Positions 26,326 to 35,013 of a stretch of 64,000 nt of DNA are shown one piece after another. The stretch comes from Clostridia bacterium. Lineage in GTDB: Bacteria > Bacillota_A > Clostridia > Christensenellales > Aristaeellaceae. The stretch lies in NCBI GenBank assembly GCA_017525805.1, contig JAFXSH010000058.1, positions 9,829-73,828 on the forward strand. The letters run 5' to 3'. How positions within the stretch are numbered: position 1 is the first letter of the stretch; each line of letters starts with the position of its first letter. A program made the translations under genes and the position numbers. The notes beneath the pieces are model-generated. The model made no database searches, was not told the DNA's origin, and was given only the letters and a program-made list of their open reading frames with translations.

Positions 26326-29300
26326 ATTGGATTTTGAAAAGCTCCGGCGATTTCAGCACGCCCTGGGGCCAGAGGCAGTATTCATAGCTCCACATCACGC
26401 CGTCCGTGCGCCAGGACTGGGGTCCCCACCAGGTAATGGTCTTGTCCGCCTGGTGCACCTGGCCGAAAGTGTTGATCCGGCAGCCAAAAGCTTTCAGTTC
26501 GATGGTATGGGTGCCGGGCTCGGTGATTTCAAAGGCGCGGACATACGGCGCGTAGGCGATCACGCCCTGATTCCTGCCGTCCACCATAAGACGAAGCAGC
26601 GCGGCCCGGTACTCGCTGACCTGCAGTTGATACCTGCCTGGCTGCAAATCGGCGGTCATGCGGTAGGTCAGGCTGCCGCCGTAGAACGGCAGCCGCTGCC
26701 GGGTGATGTCGCCGAAAGCGATCAGTTTGGGCAATTCGGTCAGCGTGCAGAAAACGCCCTGAACCTCCACACCGAACGCGCCCAGCAGGTACATGGCTTC
26801 CACGTTCACGGTCCTGCCGTAGGGCATGCTGACCTCCAGCACGTTCTTTCCGGGCTGGATGGCCGGAAGCGCCCGTTTGCCGATGCACCGATCCGTGTAC
26901 CAGCCGTCCACGGGCCCCGCGGGCTGCCCGTTGAGCGTAACGGCGCTTTCCCCGGCGTTTTCCAGGGCCAATTCCGCGCCATCTAAATGAATTTTGCTGT
27001 CAAAGGTATACCGCAGGCGCAGGATATGGGGTGTGGTCCTGTCCTTTTCCACCCAGGGCTGGGCCACGTGTCCGCCCCGGCGGGGCCAGCCCAGCCTGTC
27101 GCGCAGGAGATTGTCCAGCCGCAGGATCTCTTCCGCCGCGCAGTAAGGCTCTTTGTCCAGGGCGTATTCCGGCCTGTCCAGCAAAAGTACGTTCGGCTCG
27201 TCCAGGGTATAATCCATTTTGTTCAGGAAATAGCGGACCCGCTCCGGCCTTGCCGTTTCCCCGGCCTTTTCTTCCGCGCCGCGCGCTTCCTTCGCGGGCG
27301 TTAAGCGCAAAAGCAGGGAATCATGGTCGTAGAAAACAGTTTTGTATACCGTCCATCCGCCGGTATGCTCCGAGGGAACCGGCATAATCTTCCCGGTCAG
27401 CGTATCGTACAGCGTCAGGTCCCAAGTTCCCCGCAGGCGGATGCGCAGCTCTCGCCGGGTTGGCGTATCGGGATTGGGTGAACGGTCCGCCTGGCAGATG
27501 AACAGCCAGCGCCCGTTCTGCTCCTGACGCATCTGATACAGCAGATAATTGGTCTGCACGCCGCTTTGGTCCCGGACCTCGATATCGCGCAGGCCGGATA
27601 GCTTTTCCAGGATCGATACCCGGTCAAAGGCGCAGTTTTCACAGGCTGCGTATAATTCAGCAGGCGCTGTGCTGGGAAGCGCGTCCATGAGTTCGGGAGC
27701 TCCGCCCAAGAAAATCACCCTGCCGCCGTTTTCGGCAAAGCGGCGCAGCCGGTCCACGGTGGTGGCGCGCAGGGTTTCCACCAGCGGAACGAGGATGGTT
27801 TCGTACCGCATCTCCCCCACCGGGAAGCCGCTGCCGGAGAAATCCGCCGGGCACTGATCCGGCAGCAGGGATTCACTGATAAAGTCGAAATCGATCATGC
27901 CCCGGAGCAGCCAGGCGGTCAGGTTCTGGAACCATTCGTCCATTTGGGCGCGGATGGCTTCGGTGTTTTCCTTGGCGCCCCAATGCAGCCAGTAGCTTTC
28001 CACCGGATGCACCACGCCCACCCGGCACAGGGCCTTGCCCCGGGTCAGGGCCGTGTTCACCCGCGCGAAGTGATCCTCCACATATCCGTATTCCCTGTAC
28101 CATGGGATCTGATAATTGAACGTGGCGGGATAATCCCGCTTAGCCTCACCGTTCATGGACACCCAGGAGAGATGGGGCACGCGCACCGTGACCCCCAGCG
28201 CCGCCTGCCAGTCGCCCTGCAGCTTATGGCCCCGGAAATCGAAGTTCCAATTGGTGACGCCGTACAGTTCGGACAGCACGCCCTCCCGCCCAAACTGGCG
28301 GGACGCGGACGAGGCCTGCTTGGCGGTGGTATACTCGCGCCAGTCGCACAGCATATCGATGCCCGGAAGCTGGAAACCCCGATAGGAGCGCATGGCGTCG
28401 CCCAGCGCCGCAGTTTGGCTTTGCAGCGTGGGTTCTTCCATCATGTGGCCCGTGAGCATCAAGCCGTGTTCGCCGCACCATTTCCCGCACTGATCGGCAA
28501 AAGCCCGGGCAAACCGTTCGGCAATGTGATCATGGTAATGATAGCGCAGCGTGGACAGCTTTCCATCCGGCAAATCCCACAAGAGCTCCGGCAGGCCGTT
28601 CAGCAGCTCTTCGCCGTAAGTCCGCCGGAAAGAATCGGGCAAATCGTCCGTCCAGGGCAGCACCACATCCCGCGTATCCGCGGCGTAATCCAGGGTCTGC
28701 TTTCTGGAAAACTGCGGCTCGTCGGTAAAAATGGCCGGAATGACGCCGCCGAACTCTCCGCCCATTTCCCTGGCGTAGGCTTCATGGGTGGAGCGCAGAA
28801 AAGCCTGGATGCTCTTGGGATCGAGGGTATTCACATAAGCTTGATTGTTATACCAGGGATCGTCGCCCGCGATCCGCATGTAGGCGTACAGCGCGAAGCC
28901 CTGGGCGATACCGTCTTCTTCCATGCGCCGGTAGCTTTTCAGCGTGCCGTCGGGATTCAGCGTCACGTCATACGCGGCTAAGAATGTCCCGTCTTCCCGC
29001 TTTTTCCGGGTAAAGACGGCGTATCTCTGGCGGTAGGCCGGGTCCTTCGTCACCAGGCCCCCCGCCGCGCCGGAGGGCCAGCGGTCCTCATCGTAGAGCC
29101 AGATCAGCATATTTTCCTTTTTGGCCTTTTCCACGCAGGCGCGGATAACGTCAAAAAACTCCTCGCTCAGGTATTCCGTTTCCAAGCCGGTGCGCACATG
29201 AATATGCACGCCGCCAAACCCCATTTGTTTGAGCCGCTCCATCTGCCAGAGCAGTTCCTCCTTGTTCAATTTACAGTTCCAGGCCCAAAATGGCGCGGCC

Positions 29301-29368
29301 CGGTATTCTTTGCCCGGATGGGCAAACAGCGCCTCCGTCATGGGCTCATGGCTCTTGGCATACAGCAT
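26324..29368 (-). CDS. GH106-like alpha-L-rhamnosidase family glycosidase
   Basis: 1014 residues without a signal peptide, so intracellular. The N-terminus (AAPFWAWNCKLNKEELLWQM, GFGGVHIHVRTGLETEYLS) and the later LYDEDRWPSG, FTDEPQF and LTGHMMEEP are features of the GH106-like rhamnosidase superfamily: a large (beta/alpha)8 barrel about 1-480, a Rossmann-like domain near 480-620, and beta-sandwich domains at the C-terminus. The acidic residues in LYDEDRW and FTDEPQ are candidates for catalysis. It could act on rhamnose-containing plant glycans imported by the ABC system at 53-57 kb, which is inference. AAGGAGGAGAAAAC precedes the start. Confidence 0.82.
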   Translation of the reverse strand: MLYAKSHEPMTEALFAHPGKEYRAAPFWAWNCKLNKEELLWQMERLKQMGFGGVHIHVRTGLETEYLSEEFFDVIRACVEKAKKENMLIWLYDEDRWPSGAAGGLVTKDPAYRQRYAVFTRKKREDGTFLAAYDVTLNPDGTLKSYRRMEEDGIAQGFALYAYMRIAGDDPWYNNQAYVNTLDPKSIQAFLRSTHEAYAREMGGEFGGVIPAIFTDEPQFSRKQTLDYAADTRDVVLPWTDDLPDSFRRTYGEELLNGLPELLWDLPDGKLSTLRYHYHDHIAERFARAFADQCGKWCGEHGLMLTGHMMEEPTLQSQTAALGDAMRSYRGFQLPGIDMLCDWREYTTAKQASSASRQFGREGVLSELYGVTNWNFDFRGHKLQGDWQAALGVTVRVPHLSWVSMNGEAKRDYPATFNYQIPWYREYGYVEDHFARVNTALTRGKALCRVGVVHPVESYWLHWGAKENTEAIRAQMDEWFQNLTAWLLRGMIDFDFISESLLPDQCPADFSGSGFPVGEMRYETILVPLVETLRATTVDRLRRFAENGGRVIFLGGAPELMDALPSTAPAELYAACENCAFDRVSILEKLSGLRDIEVRDQSGVQTNYLLYQMRQEQNGRWLFICQADRSPNPDTPTRRELRIRLRGTWDLTLYDTLTGKIMPVPSEHTGGWTVYKTVFYDHDSLLLRLTPAKEARGAEEKAGETARPERVRYFLNKMDYTLDEPNVLLLDRPEYALDKEPYCAAEEILRLDNLLRDRLGWPRRGGHVAQPWVEKDRTTPHILRLRYTFDSKIHLDGAELALENAGESAVTLNGQPAGPVDGWYTDRCIGKRALPAIQPGKNVLEVSMPYGRTVNVEAMYLLGAFGVEVQGVFCTLTELPKLIAFGDITRQRLPFYGGSLTYRMTADLQPGRYQLQVSEYRAALLRLMVDGRNQGVIAYAPYVRAFEITEPGTHTIELKAFGCRINTFGQVHQADKTITWWGPQSWRTDGVMWSYEYCLWPQGVLKSPELFKIQ

Positions 29369-29431
29369 GTTTTCTCCTCCTTATGACGACTGGACGTTAT
29401 TGCGTTTTTCAATCAAATCTTTTGCACGTTT

Positions 29432-29464
29432 ATTATATTATAACAAAGCCTGCTGGAAAAACAA
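29432..29464 (-). promoter_or_regulatory. Promoter of the glycosidase gene
   Basis: Minus-strand TTGTTT (29464-29459), 16-bp spacer, TATAAT (29442-29437), with a second TATAAT overlapping at 29437-29432. The remaining part of the intergenic region (29369-29667) holds the divergent cggR promoter and a possible operator. Confidence 0.5.
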
Positions 29465-29569
29465 GTAGTATTTTTCCGGTTTGCGCATGCCCCTGGACAC
29501 GAATTGTGACGAAACCATTAAATCAGCGTAAATTCATGATGAATCCAGCCGAAAGCGCCGAATAATTGC

Positions 29570-29598
29570 TTTACATTCCGGAAACCCTATGCTATACT
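29570..29598 (+). promoter_or_regulatory. Promoter of the cggR-pgk-tpiA operon
   Basis: TTTACA (29570-29575), 17-bp spacer, TATACT (29593-29598), 70 bases before the chosen cggR start. Confidence 0.7.
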
Positions 29599-29604
29599 AA
29601 TCAG

Positions 29605-29635
29605 CGGGTCATATTTTGCCCAGTGGGGCAATGTC
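29605..29635 (+). promoter_or_regulatory. Possible CggR operator
   Basis: Just downstream of the -10: CGGGTC, six bases, TGCC, resembling the CGGGAC-N6-TGTC half of the Bacillus CggR operator, and a perfect TTGCCC-AGTG-GGGCAA inverted repeat (29616-29631) followed by TGTC. The second half does not keep the Bacillus spacing. Confidence 0.4.
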
Positions 29636-29667
29636 CGTCCAAGACGGTAAAAGAAGGGAGGATGCGC

Positions 29668-30705
29668 ATGCTGGATGAAATGAAGGTATTGAGCCGCATC
29701 GCCCCTGATTTAATGGCCGATATTGGCCGCAGGGCCCAGGTGCTTTCCTCCATTGAAAGCATGCAGCCCGTGGGCCGCAGGGCCCTGGCCGCAAGGCTGA
29801 ACCTGCCGGAAAGGGAAGTGCGGGCCGCCGCCGCCGCCCTGAAAGAACAGGGCCTGATCACCATGGACGCGGCGGGCATGCAATTGACCCCCCAATCCAT
29901 CGAGGTGCTTTCCGGGGCCCATGATTTGAGCCGCGCCATGTTCGGCCTGACGAAGCTGGAACACGCGCTGTCCGATCTGTTAGGGGTGCCCCACGTGGTG
30001 GTAGTAGCCGGAAACGCCGACAGCGACCCTCAGGTGCTTCGGGAAGTGGGCCGGGCCGCCGCCCACCGGGTGCATAAGCTGCTGCAAAGCGGCATGACCT
30101 TAGCCGTCACCGGCGGGCGCACCATGAGCGAGCTGGCCCACGGCATTCAATCCGCCACCCCCATGAACGTGATGGTGGTGCCCGCCCGAGGCGGCGTGGG
30201 TTCCTCTGTGGAAACCCAAGCCAACGCCGTGGCGGCGGAAATCGCCCGCAGGATCGGCGGCCATCATCGGGTGATGCACCTGCCCGATTCCTTGGACGCC
30301 TCCGCCCTCCAGGAAATGATGAAACTGCCCGAAGTAAAAGAGACCTTAGAGCTTTTGCAGCGCGCCGATCTGGTGGTGCACGGCGTAGGCCGGGCGGACA
30401 GCATGGCCCAGCGCCGCCATTTGAGCGTGGAGGCCCTGGAAACCCTGAAAATGCATCGGGCAGTGGGCGAAGCTTTCGGCGATTTCTTTAACCTGGAAGG
30501 AAAAACCGTCCTGCAGACCAGCACCGTGTCCCTTGGCATCGGCAAAGCCTACAAGGAAAGCAAAATGGTGGCCGTTGCCGCCGGGGAACACAAGGCGGAG
30601 GCCATCATCGCCGCCTGCCGCCACGAAACCCACGATTCCCTGATCACCGACGAGGCCGCCGCCCAGAAGATCGCCGCCCTCTTAGGCGGTCAATCCGGGA
30701 AATGA
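29668..30705 (+). CDS. cggR: CggR-type central glycolytic gene repressor
   Basis: 345 residues. N-terminal helix-turn-helix (about 10-80, [19 protein letters not shown]) and a SorC/DeoR-type sugar-phosphate-binding domain with [18 protein letters not shown] and [10 protein letters not shown]. CggR senses fructose-1,6-bisphosphate and represses the glycolytic operon. Downstream pgk and tpiA support that role; gapA, its usual direct neighbour, is absent. Start 29668 is chosen because GGGAGG (29656-29661) has good spacing to it and touches the upstream ATG 29662. Its 3' end is followed by pgk after about 90 bases, so probably one transcript. Confidence 0.88.
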   Translation: MLDEMKVLSRIAPDLMADIGRRAQVLSSIESMQPVGRRALAARLNLPEREVRAAAAALKEQGLITMDAAGMQLTPQSIEVLSGAHDLSRAMFGLTKLEHALSDLLGVPHVVVVAGNADSDPQVLREVGRAAAHRVHKLLQSGMTLAVTGGRTMSELAHGIQSATPMNVMVVPARGGVGSSVETQANAVAAEIARRIGGHHRVMHLPDSLDASALQEMMKLPEVKETLELLQRADLVVHGVGRADSMAQRRHLSVEALETLKMHRAVGEAFGDFFNLEGKTVLQTSTVSLGIGKAYKESKMVAVAAGEHKAEAIIAACRHETHDSLITDEAAAQKIAALLGGQSGK

Positions 30706-30794
30706 TATTGATACCACGGTTCGGAATATCCGGGCTTTGGCATACAACACCCCAATTCACCCAAATTAAAGGAAAGAAAAAGGAGTGCATCAAC

Positions 30795-32102
30795 ATGAGC
30801 CTGAACAAGAAAACCATCGAGGATGTAAACGTGCAGGGCAAAAAGGTACTTTGCCGCGTAGACTTCAACGTACCCATGGACGGCGAACGCATCACCGATG
30901 AAAACCGCATCAACGGCGCGCTGCCCACCATCAAGTACCTGCTGAACAATGGCGCCGCCCTGATCCTGTGCAGCCATATGGGCAAGCCCCACAACGTGTT
31001 CAACGACAAGATCAAGCTGAACAAGAAGGAAAAGGCCAAGATCGAAAAGCTGCCCGAAGCCGAGCAGGCCGAAGCCACCGCCGCCGCCCTGGAAAAGGCG
31101 AAGAACGATGTGAAGAAGCTGAGCCTGGCCCCCGTTGCCAAGCGCCTCTCCGAACTGCTGGGTCAGGAAGTGATCATGGCTAACGACGTGATCGGCCCCG
31201 ACGCCCAGGCCAAGGCCGCCGCCCTCAAGCCCGGCCAGGTGATGGTGCTGCAGAACCTGCGCTTCCACGCCGAAGAAGAAAAGAACGATCCCGAATTCGC
31301 CAAGGCCCTGGCTTCCATGGCCGAGCTGTTCGTGAACGACGCTTTCGGCACCGCCCACCGCGCCCATGCTTCCACCGAAGGCGTGACCCATTACCTGCCC
31401 GCCGTCTGCGGCTACCTGATCGAAAAAGAACTGCGCATCATGGGCAAGGCCCTGGAAAACGCCGACCGGCCCTTCGTGGCGGTCCTCGGCGGCGCGAAGA
31501 TCGAAGACAAACTGAACGTGATCAACAATCTGCTGGAAAAAGTGGACACCCTGATCATCGGCGGCGGCATGGCCTTTACTTTCCTCAAAGCCAAGGGCTA
31601 TGAAATCGGCCAGTCCCTGCTGGACGAAAGCAAGATCGACTACTGCAAGGACATGATGAAGAAGGCCGAAGAAAAGGGCGTGAAGCTGCTTCTGCCCATC
31701 GATTCCGTCTGCATCAAGGAATTCCCCAACCCCATCGACGCTCCTATCGACACCGTGATCGTGGATTCTGATAAGATCCCCGCCGACATGCAGGGCTGCG
31801 ATATCGGCCCCAAGACCGTGGCCCTCTTCGGCGAAGCCATCAAGGCCGCCAAGACCGTGGTCTGGAACGGCCCCATGGGCGTGTTTGAGAATCCCGTCCT
31901 GGCCAAGGGTACCCTGGGCGTGGCCCAGGCTATGGCCGACAGCGACGCCGTGACCATCATCGGCGGCGGCGACAGCGCGGCGGCTGTGGAACAGATGGGC
32001 CTGGCCCCCAAGATGACCCACATCTCCACCGGCGGCGGCGCTTCCCTGGAATACTTAGAAGGCAAGACCCTGCCCGGCGTCGCGGCGCTCAACGACAAAT
32101 AA
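30795..32102 (+). CDS. pgk: Phosphoglycerate kinase with a charged insertion
   Basis: 435 residues, longer than the usual 390-415. It starts [20 protein letters not shown] and has the substrate-binding VDFNVP loop, LRFHAEE, the GGAK and GGGMAFTF loops and the C-terminal [10 protein letters not shown] nucleotide loop. Catalytic parts appear intact. Between SHMGKP (about 60-65) and [14 protein letters not shown] (110 on) lies an insert of roughly 35 residues, rich in Lys, Glu and Ala ([12 protein letters not shown], then [16 protein letters not shown]), likely helical. It converts 1,3-bisphosphoglycerate plus ADP to 3-phosphoglycerate and ATP. AGGAGTGCATCAAC precedes the start. Confidence 0.96.
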   Translation: MSLNKKTIEDVNVQGKKVLCRVDFNVPMDGERITDENRINGALPTIKYLLNNGAALILCSHMGKPHNVFNDKIKLNKKEKAKIEKLPEAEQAEATAAALEKAKNDVKKLSLAPVAKRLSELLGQEVIMANDVIGPDAQAKAAALKPGQVMVLQNLRFHAEEEKNDPEFAKALASMAELFVNDAFGTAHRAHASTEGVTHYLPAVCGYLIEKELRIMGKALENADRPFVAVLGGAKIEDKLNVINNLLEKVDTLIIGGGMAFTFLKAKGYEIGQSLLDESKIDYCKDMMKKAEEKGVKLLLPIDSVCIKEFPNPIDAPIDTVIVDSDKIPADMQGCDIGPKTVALFGEAIKAAKTVVWNGPMGVFENPVLAKGTLGVAQAMADSDAVTIIGGGDSAAAVEQMGLAPKMTHISTGGGASLEYLEGKTLPGVAALNDK

Positions 32103-32111
32103 GGAATTTAT

Positions 32112-32151
32112 GCGAGAAACCTTTCTTTCAGGAGAAAGAAAGGTTTCTCGC
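32112..32151 (+). promoter_or_regulatory. Perfect 18-bp hairpin between pgk and tpiA
   Basis: GCGAGAAACCTTTCTTTC (32112-32129), AGGA loop, then its exact reverse complement (32134-32151). No U-run follows, so it is more likely an mRNA processing or stability element than a strong terminator. Confidence 0.7.
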
Positions 32152-32206
32152 GCTCTTCCAAAGAAAGCCTTCCCTTTTATAATATAAATGAAAGAGGTGT
32201 TTCCCC

Positions 32207-32959
32207 ATGCGCAAGCCTATTATTGCCGGTAACTGGAAAATGAACAAGACTCCCGCCGAAGCCAAGGCCCTGGTTGCGGAACTCAAACCCCTGGTGGCTG
32301 ACGCCAATGCTACTGTCGTCGTGTGCGTCCCCGCCGTGGACATTTGGGCCGTGAAGGAAGAAATCGCTGGTTCCAACATCCATCTTGGCGCGCAAAACGT
32401 GCATTTCAAGGAATCCGGCGCTTACACCGGTGAACTCTCCGCCGCCATGCTGAAGGAAGCGGGCGTGGAATACGTCATCATCGGCCACAGCGAACGCCGC
32501 CAGTATTTCGGCGAAACCGATGCCACCGTGAACCTGCGCACCCTGGCCGCCGTGAAAGCGGGCCTGACCCCCATCATCTGCGTGGGTGAGCGCAAGGAAG
32601 AGCGCGAAGCGGGCTACACCGACGCTTTGGTAGAATACCAGACCCTGATCGCCCTCAACGGCCTGACCCCCGACGAAATCAAGAACGTGGTGGTGGCCTA
32701 CGAACCCGTTTGGGCCATCGGCACCGGCCTCACCGCCACCGACGAGCAGGCCAACGAGACCATCGGCGTCATCCGCGCCGCCATCTGCCGCAAGTACGGC
32801 AAGGAAGTGGCCGACGCTGTGCGCATCCAGTATGGCGGCAGCATGAACCCCAAGAACGTGAAGGGCCTGATGGCGCAGCCCGAGATCGACGGCGGCCTCA
32901 TCGGCGGCGCGTCCCTGAAAGCCCCGGACTTCTCCCTGGTTGTGAACTACGATAAATAA
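32207..32959 (+). CDS. tpiA: Triosephosphate isomerase
   Basis: 250 residues, a normal TIM. Catalytic residues: Lys in GNWKMN (Lys11), His in IIGHSERR and Glu in AYEPVWAIGTG; phosphate-binding GGSMNPKN is also present. It interconverts dihydroxyacetone phosphate and glyceraldehyde-3-phosphate. It is third in the cggR operon, about 100 bases after pgk and beyond the strong hairpin; the ribosome site AAAGAGGTG precedes it. A terminator follows directly. Confidence 0.98.
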   Translation: MRKPIIAGNWKMNKTPAEAKALVAELKPLVADANATVVVCVPAVDIWAVKEEIAGSNIHLGAQNVHFKESGAYTGELSAAMLKEAGVEYVIIGHSERRQYFGETDATVNLRTLAAVKAGLTPIICVGERKEEREAGYTDALVEYQTLIALNGLTPDEIKNVVVAYEPVWAIGTGLTATDEQANETIGVIRAAICRKYGKEVADAVRIQYGGSMNPKNVKGLMAQPEIDGGLIGGASLKAPDFSLVVNYDK

Positions 32960-32976
32960 AAAATTTTCGGTACGGT

Positions 32977-33017
32977 AAAATCCCCGCTTTTCAATCGTTT
33001 GAAAGGCGGGGATTTTT
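32977..33017. terminator. Terminator of the glycolytic operon
   Basis: AAAATCCCCGC with TTTTCAA pairs with TTTGAAA and GCGGGGATTTTT; a tail of T follows in the plus direction and A precedes it, so it also serves the opposite strand. Confidence 0.85.
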
Positions 33018-33035
33018 GTATTTGGATCGATCGGG

Positions 33036-34325
33036 TCATAATGTCACAGTGAACTCGGTGCCTTCTCCCTGGACGCTGTGAACGGTGATTTTACCCTTGT
33101 GGGCGCTGACGATGCTCTGGGCGATGGCAAGCCCTAAACCGTTTCCTTCCGTCTCCCGGTTGTGGGAGGAATCCACCCGGTAGAAACGGTCGTAAATACG
33201 CTGCTGGGCTTCCAGAGGAATAGCGGGACCGGTGTTGTGTACTTTCAGAACTCGCTTTTCGCCCTTCGCTTCCAACGAGATATGGATTTTTCCACTGTCG
33301 TCGGAGTATTTTTCAGCGTTGCTCAGCAGGATTACCGTCAGCTGCTTGATCATTTCCTGGTCACCGACATAGTTGATGCCGTCCGGGATGTCCATTTCCA
33401 AGGTTTTCCCTTCATCGAACAGCGTCGATTCAAAAGGCAGGACCACTTCCAGCACGGCCCGGCTCAAATCGAAGTTCTCCCGCGCCGCTTCCACTGTGCC
33501 CTTTTCCATGCGGGCCAGGGTCAGCAGATTTTGAATCAGGCGGTCCGTGCGCTGGACCTCGGATTGGATATATTGCAGGGGCTTGCTCTCCCCCGCTTCG
33601 GCGGCCAGCACGTCGGCGTTGGCCGAAATCACCGCCAGGGGCGTTTTCAGCTCGTGACTGGCGTCCCACACGAACTGCTTTTGCTTTTCCATGGCTTCGT
33701 CCACGGGCTTGACTAATTTGAAAATAAGCCACACCGCGCCGATGCTCAGCAGCGCGTCCTCGATCACCGCCACCAGCACCGTCAGCCGCAGCACGCTTTC
33801 GGCGTTCTGAATCTCCAGGCTCCGGTCCACCACGATCAGCATGCGCTTTCCGTCCCGCTCGATCAGGCGGAAAAACTGATTGCCTGCCCGGCCTGTCTTC
33901 CGTCCGGAGGCGACAGCGGACGCCGCGATGGCCGCCACATCCTCATCGGTATACAAGTCCGCCCGTTCGCTGTTCCACTCGGCCACGCTTCCGTCATCAT
34001 GGAGGGTGGCCGTGAAATAATTGGACAGGCTGGCGGCGTTCATCGGGCTTCCATTGCGGCCCCGGAAACCATTCCAATCCTGATCCGGCGGTTCCCGGTC
34101 CTGTTCCAAATTCGTTCCGTCCGGCTGCGTAAGCCCTTCCTTGGTTCGGACCATGCCCTGGGGCCGCTGGCCATTGTTTGCCGCCAGCATATCCAGCACC
34201 TGGCTTGCCTGCTTTTCCAAGCTGTTCCAGTTCATCCAGTTGATGGCCAGCACCAGCCCGGCGGAGGCCAGCAGCAGTCCAACCAGCACCACCAGAATCA
34301 TGCGCCGCCTAAGCCGCGGGATCAT
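33036..34325 (-). CDS. Sensor histidine kinase (second two-component pair)
   Basis: 429 residues. TM1 at about 7-28, extracytoplasmic sensor to about 165, TM2 about 172-195, then HisKA with FVWDASHELKTPLAVIS (His224 is the phosphoacceptor) and a HATPase domain with ILLSNAEKYSD, HNTGPAIP (Asn in place of the first Asp of the usual DxGxG box, which is common in this subgroup) and GNGLGLAIA. It overlaps the regulator at 34322 by 4 bp, so the pair is coupled. No HAMP domain is clear. Signal unknown. Confidence 0.92.
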   Translation of the reverse strand: MIPRLRRRMILVVLVGLLLASAGLVLAINWMNWNSLEKQASQVLDMLAANNGQRPQGMVRTKEGLTQPDGTNLEQDREPPDQDWNGFRGRNGSPMNAASLSNYFTATLHDDGSVAEWNSERADLYTDEDVAAIAASAVASGRKTGRAGNQFFRLIERDGKRMLIVVDRSLEIQNAESVLRLTVLVAVIEDALLSIGAVWLIFKLVKPVDEAMEKQKQFVWDASHELKTPLAVISANADVLAAEAGESKPLQYIQSEVQRTDRLIQNLLTLARMEKGTVEAARENFDLSRAVLEVVLPFESTLFDEGKTLEMDIPDGINYVGDQEMIKQLTVILLSNAEKYSDDSGKIHISLEAKGEKRVLKVHNTGPAIPLEAQQRIYDRFYRVDSSHNRETEGNGLGLAIAQSIVSAHKGKITVHSVQGEGTEFTVTL

Positions 34326-35002
34326 ACGCCCTCCTCCAGGGAATAACCGATGCCCCGGGTGGCCTTGATTTTTACCTTGGAGCCCACAAACGTCAGTTTC
34401 TTGCGCAGGAAGGAGAGATAGACCTCCAAGTTGCTGATGTCCGCCTCGGTTTCATAGCCCCAAACCCGCTCGAAAATCGTATCCTTATTCAAAATCTGCC
34501 GGGGATTGCGCAGCAGCATTTCCAATATCTGATACTCCTTGGCCCCGAGCTTCACCTCCTGGCCCGTAGTGCCGCACAACAGCTTGGCTTCCTGCTGATT
34601 GAGCACGATATCCCCAAAGGTCAGTTCCATCACCGGCGCTTCCTCCCGCCGCCGGGTAATGGCCCGCAGGCAGGCGATCAGCTCCGCCATCTGAAAGGGC
34701 TTGGGCAGATAATAATCCGCGCCCTTTTCCAGCCCGCGCACCCGATCCTCCAGACCGGATCGGGCGGTGAGCATGCACACGGGGGTTTTGATCCCTTCCC
34801 GCCGCAGGGAGGAAAGCACCTGAAACCCATCCATGCCCGGCAGCATCACGTCCAAAATGATGGCGTCATACTCCCCCGTCAGGGCGTAATCCAGCCCGTC
34901 GGTGCCGGTGTATACGGGATCGACGGCGAAATTTTCTTTTTTCAGCATCTGACAGATGGCCGAGGAAATGCCTTTTTCATCCTCCACCAGCAATACACGC
35001 AT
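34322..35002 (-). CDS. OmpR-family response regulator
   Basis: 226 residues. Receiver domain with Glu7-Asp8, phosphoacceptor Asp51 (IILDVMLPGMDG) and the YLPKPF lysine; winged helix with ISNLEVYLSFLRKKL and GIGYSLE at the end. Paired with the downstream kinase by a 4-bp overlap. The start at 35002 rather than at an in-frame upstream ATG (35032) is chosen because AAGGAG sits just before it; the upstream start would lie within murQ. It lies 11 bases after the murQ stop and is probably in the same transcript. Confidence 0.93.
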   Translation of the reverse strand: MRVLLVEDEKGISSAICQMLKKENFAVDPVYTGTDGLDYALTGEYDAIILDVMLPGMDGFQVLSSLRREGIKTPVCMLTARSGLEDRVRGLEKGADYYLPKPFQMAELIACLRAITRRREEAPVMELTFGDIVLNQQEAKLLCGTTGQEVKLGAKEYQILEMLLRNPRQILNKDTIFERVWGYETEADISNLEVYLSFLRKKLTFVGSKVKIKATRGIGYSLEEGV

Positions 35003-35013
35003 CTTTTTTCTCC

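Noticed and set aside
29605..29635. Calling the cggR upstream sequence a full Bacillus-type CggR operator
   Set aside because: Only one half agrees and the second half has wrong spacing; reported as a weak candidate only.
33036..34325. Loss of the first Asp in the ATP-lid box (HNTGPAIP) as a sign of an inactive kinase
   Set aside because: This Asn-containing form is common in active kinases of this subgroup, and the phosphoacceptor His is present.
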